From the NCBI RefSeq assembly GCF_001577835.2, contig NC_029518.1, positions 32,109,462 to 32,173,461 of the forward strand: a DNA stretch of 64,000 bases, written 5' to 3'. The notes beneath the pieces were generated by a model that saw only the letters and a program-made list of their open reading frames with translations, was not told where the DNA came from and did not search any database. Position 1 is the stretch's first letter, and every line of letters begins with the position of its first letter. The stretch is from Coturnix japonica (Eukaryota; Chordata; Aves; Galliformes; Phasianidae). This document shows, piece after piece, positions 63,826 through 64,000 of this stretch. The position numbers and the translations under genes are program-made.

Positions 63826-64000
63826 AGAAAGACCTTTTTCTATTAAAATTCTACTCGATCCTTTTATTCACACTTGAGTCAAGTTGGCTCTTGCTTTACT
63901 ATTTCAAAAATTCATGGCTTCGAAGCTTATGTGGGAGATAAATTTGTATTACTGACAAACCCAAATTCTGCAAGGTTATCAAATCACGTCTACTTAGAAA

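Overview
This is a eukaryotic window with multi-exon genes, GT-AG introns and AATAAA signals. It reads as a bird chromosome, most likely a galliform such as chicken, quail or turkey. The support is repeated CR1 LINE 3' ends, two mariner copies that look like the chicken Galluhop family, and the gene order MAP1LC3C - EXO1 - WDR64. That order matches the human 1q43 neighbourhood, here inverted.

Layout. 1-12 kb is mostly gene-free. It holds one orphan exon-like block at 2089-2235 (acceptor, 48 codons, stop, AATAAA) and a CR1 tail. 12.1-14.2 kb is a compact four-exon MAP1LC3C gene (+ strand), whose GC-rich promoter sits about 100-150 bp downstream of a mariner 5' fragment. 14.2-31.1 kb is AT-rich intergenic DNA with CR1 remnants and a poly(A)-tailed retrocopy-like block. 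31.3-46.2 kb is EXO1 (- strand), with thirteen coding exons that I could join in phase, giving about 840 aa, plus a probable non-coding first exon in a CpG island. Its introns hold an unusual dimeric tRNA-type SINE with a CR1 tail and a solo LTR with a perfect 5-bp target duplication. 46.2-51.1 kb has the divergent side of the CpG island, two opposed CR1 fragments and a cluster of three hairpins. 51.2-52.15 kb is a single-exon + strand gene for a secreted protein of the N-formylglutamate amidohydrolase type. 53.1-62.9 kb is the 3' part of WDR64 (- strand). 63.3-63.8 kb is an internally deleted mariner.

How the genes relate. EXO1 is a mismatch-repair and resection nuclease, MAP1LC3C an ATG8-family autophagy protein, and WDR64 a WD40-repeat protein of unclear role. 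They are neighbours by synteny and nothing suggests a shared pathway. The amidohydrolase-like gene is the least expected resident, lying tail to tail with WDR64 and head to head (5 kb apart) with EXO1. Part of WDR64 (the exons at about 53.9, 55.6, 56.2 and 62.9 kb) is assigned tentatively. All exon borders come from reading splice signals and phase, with no transcript data.
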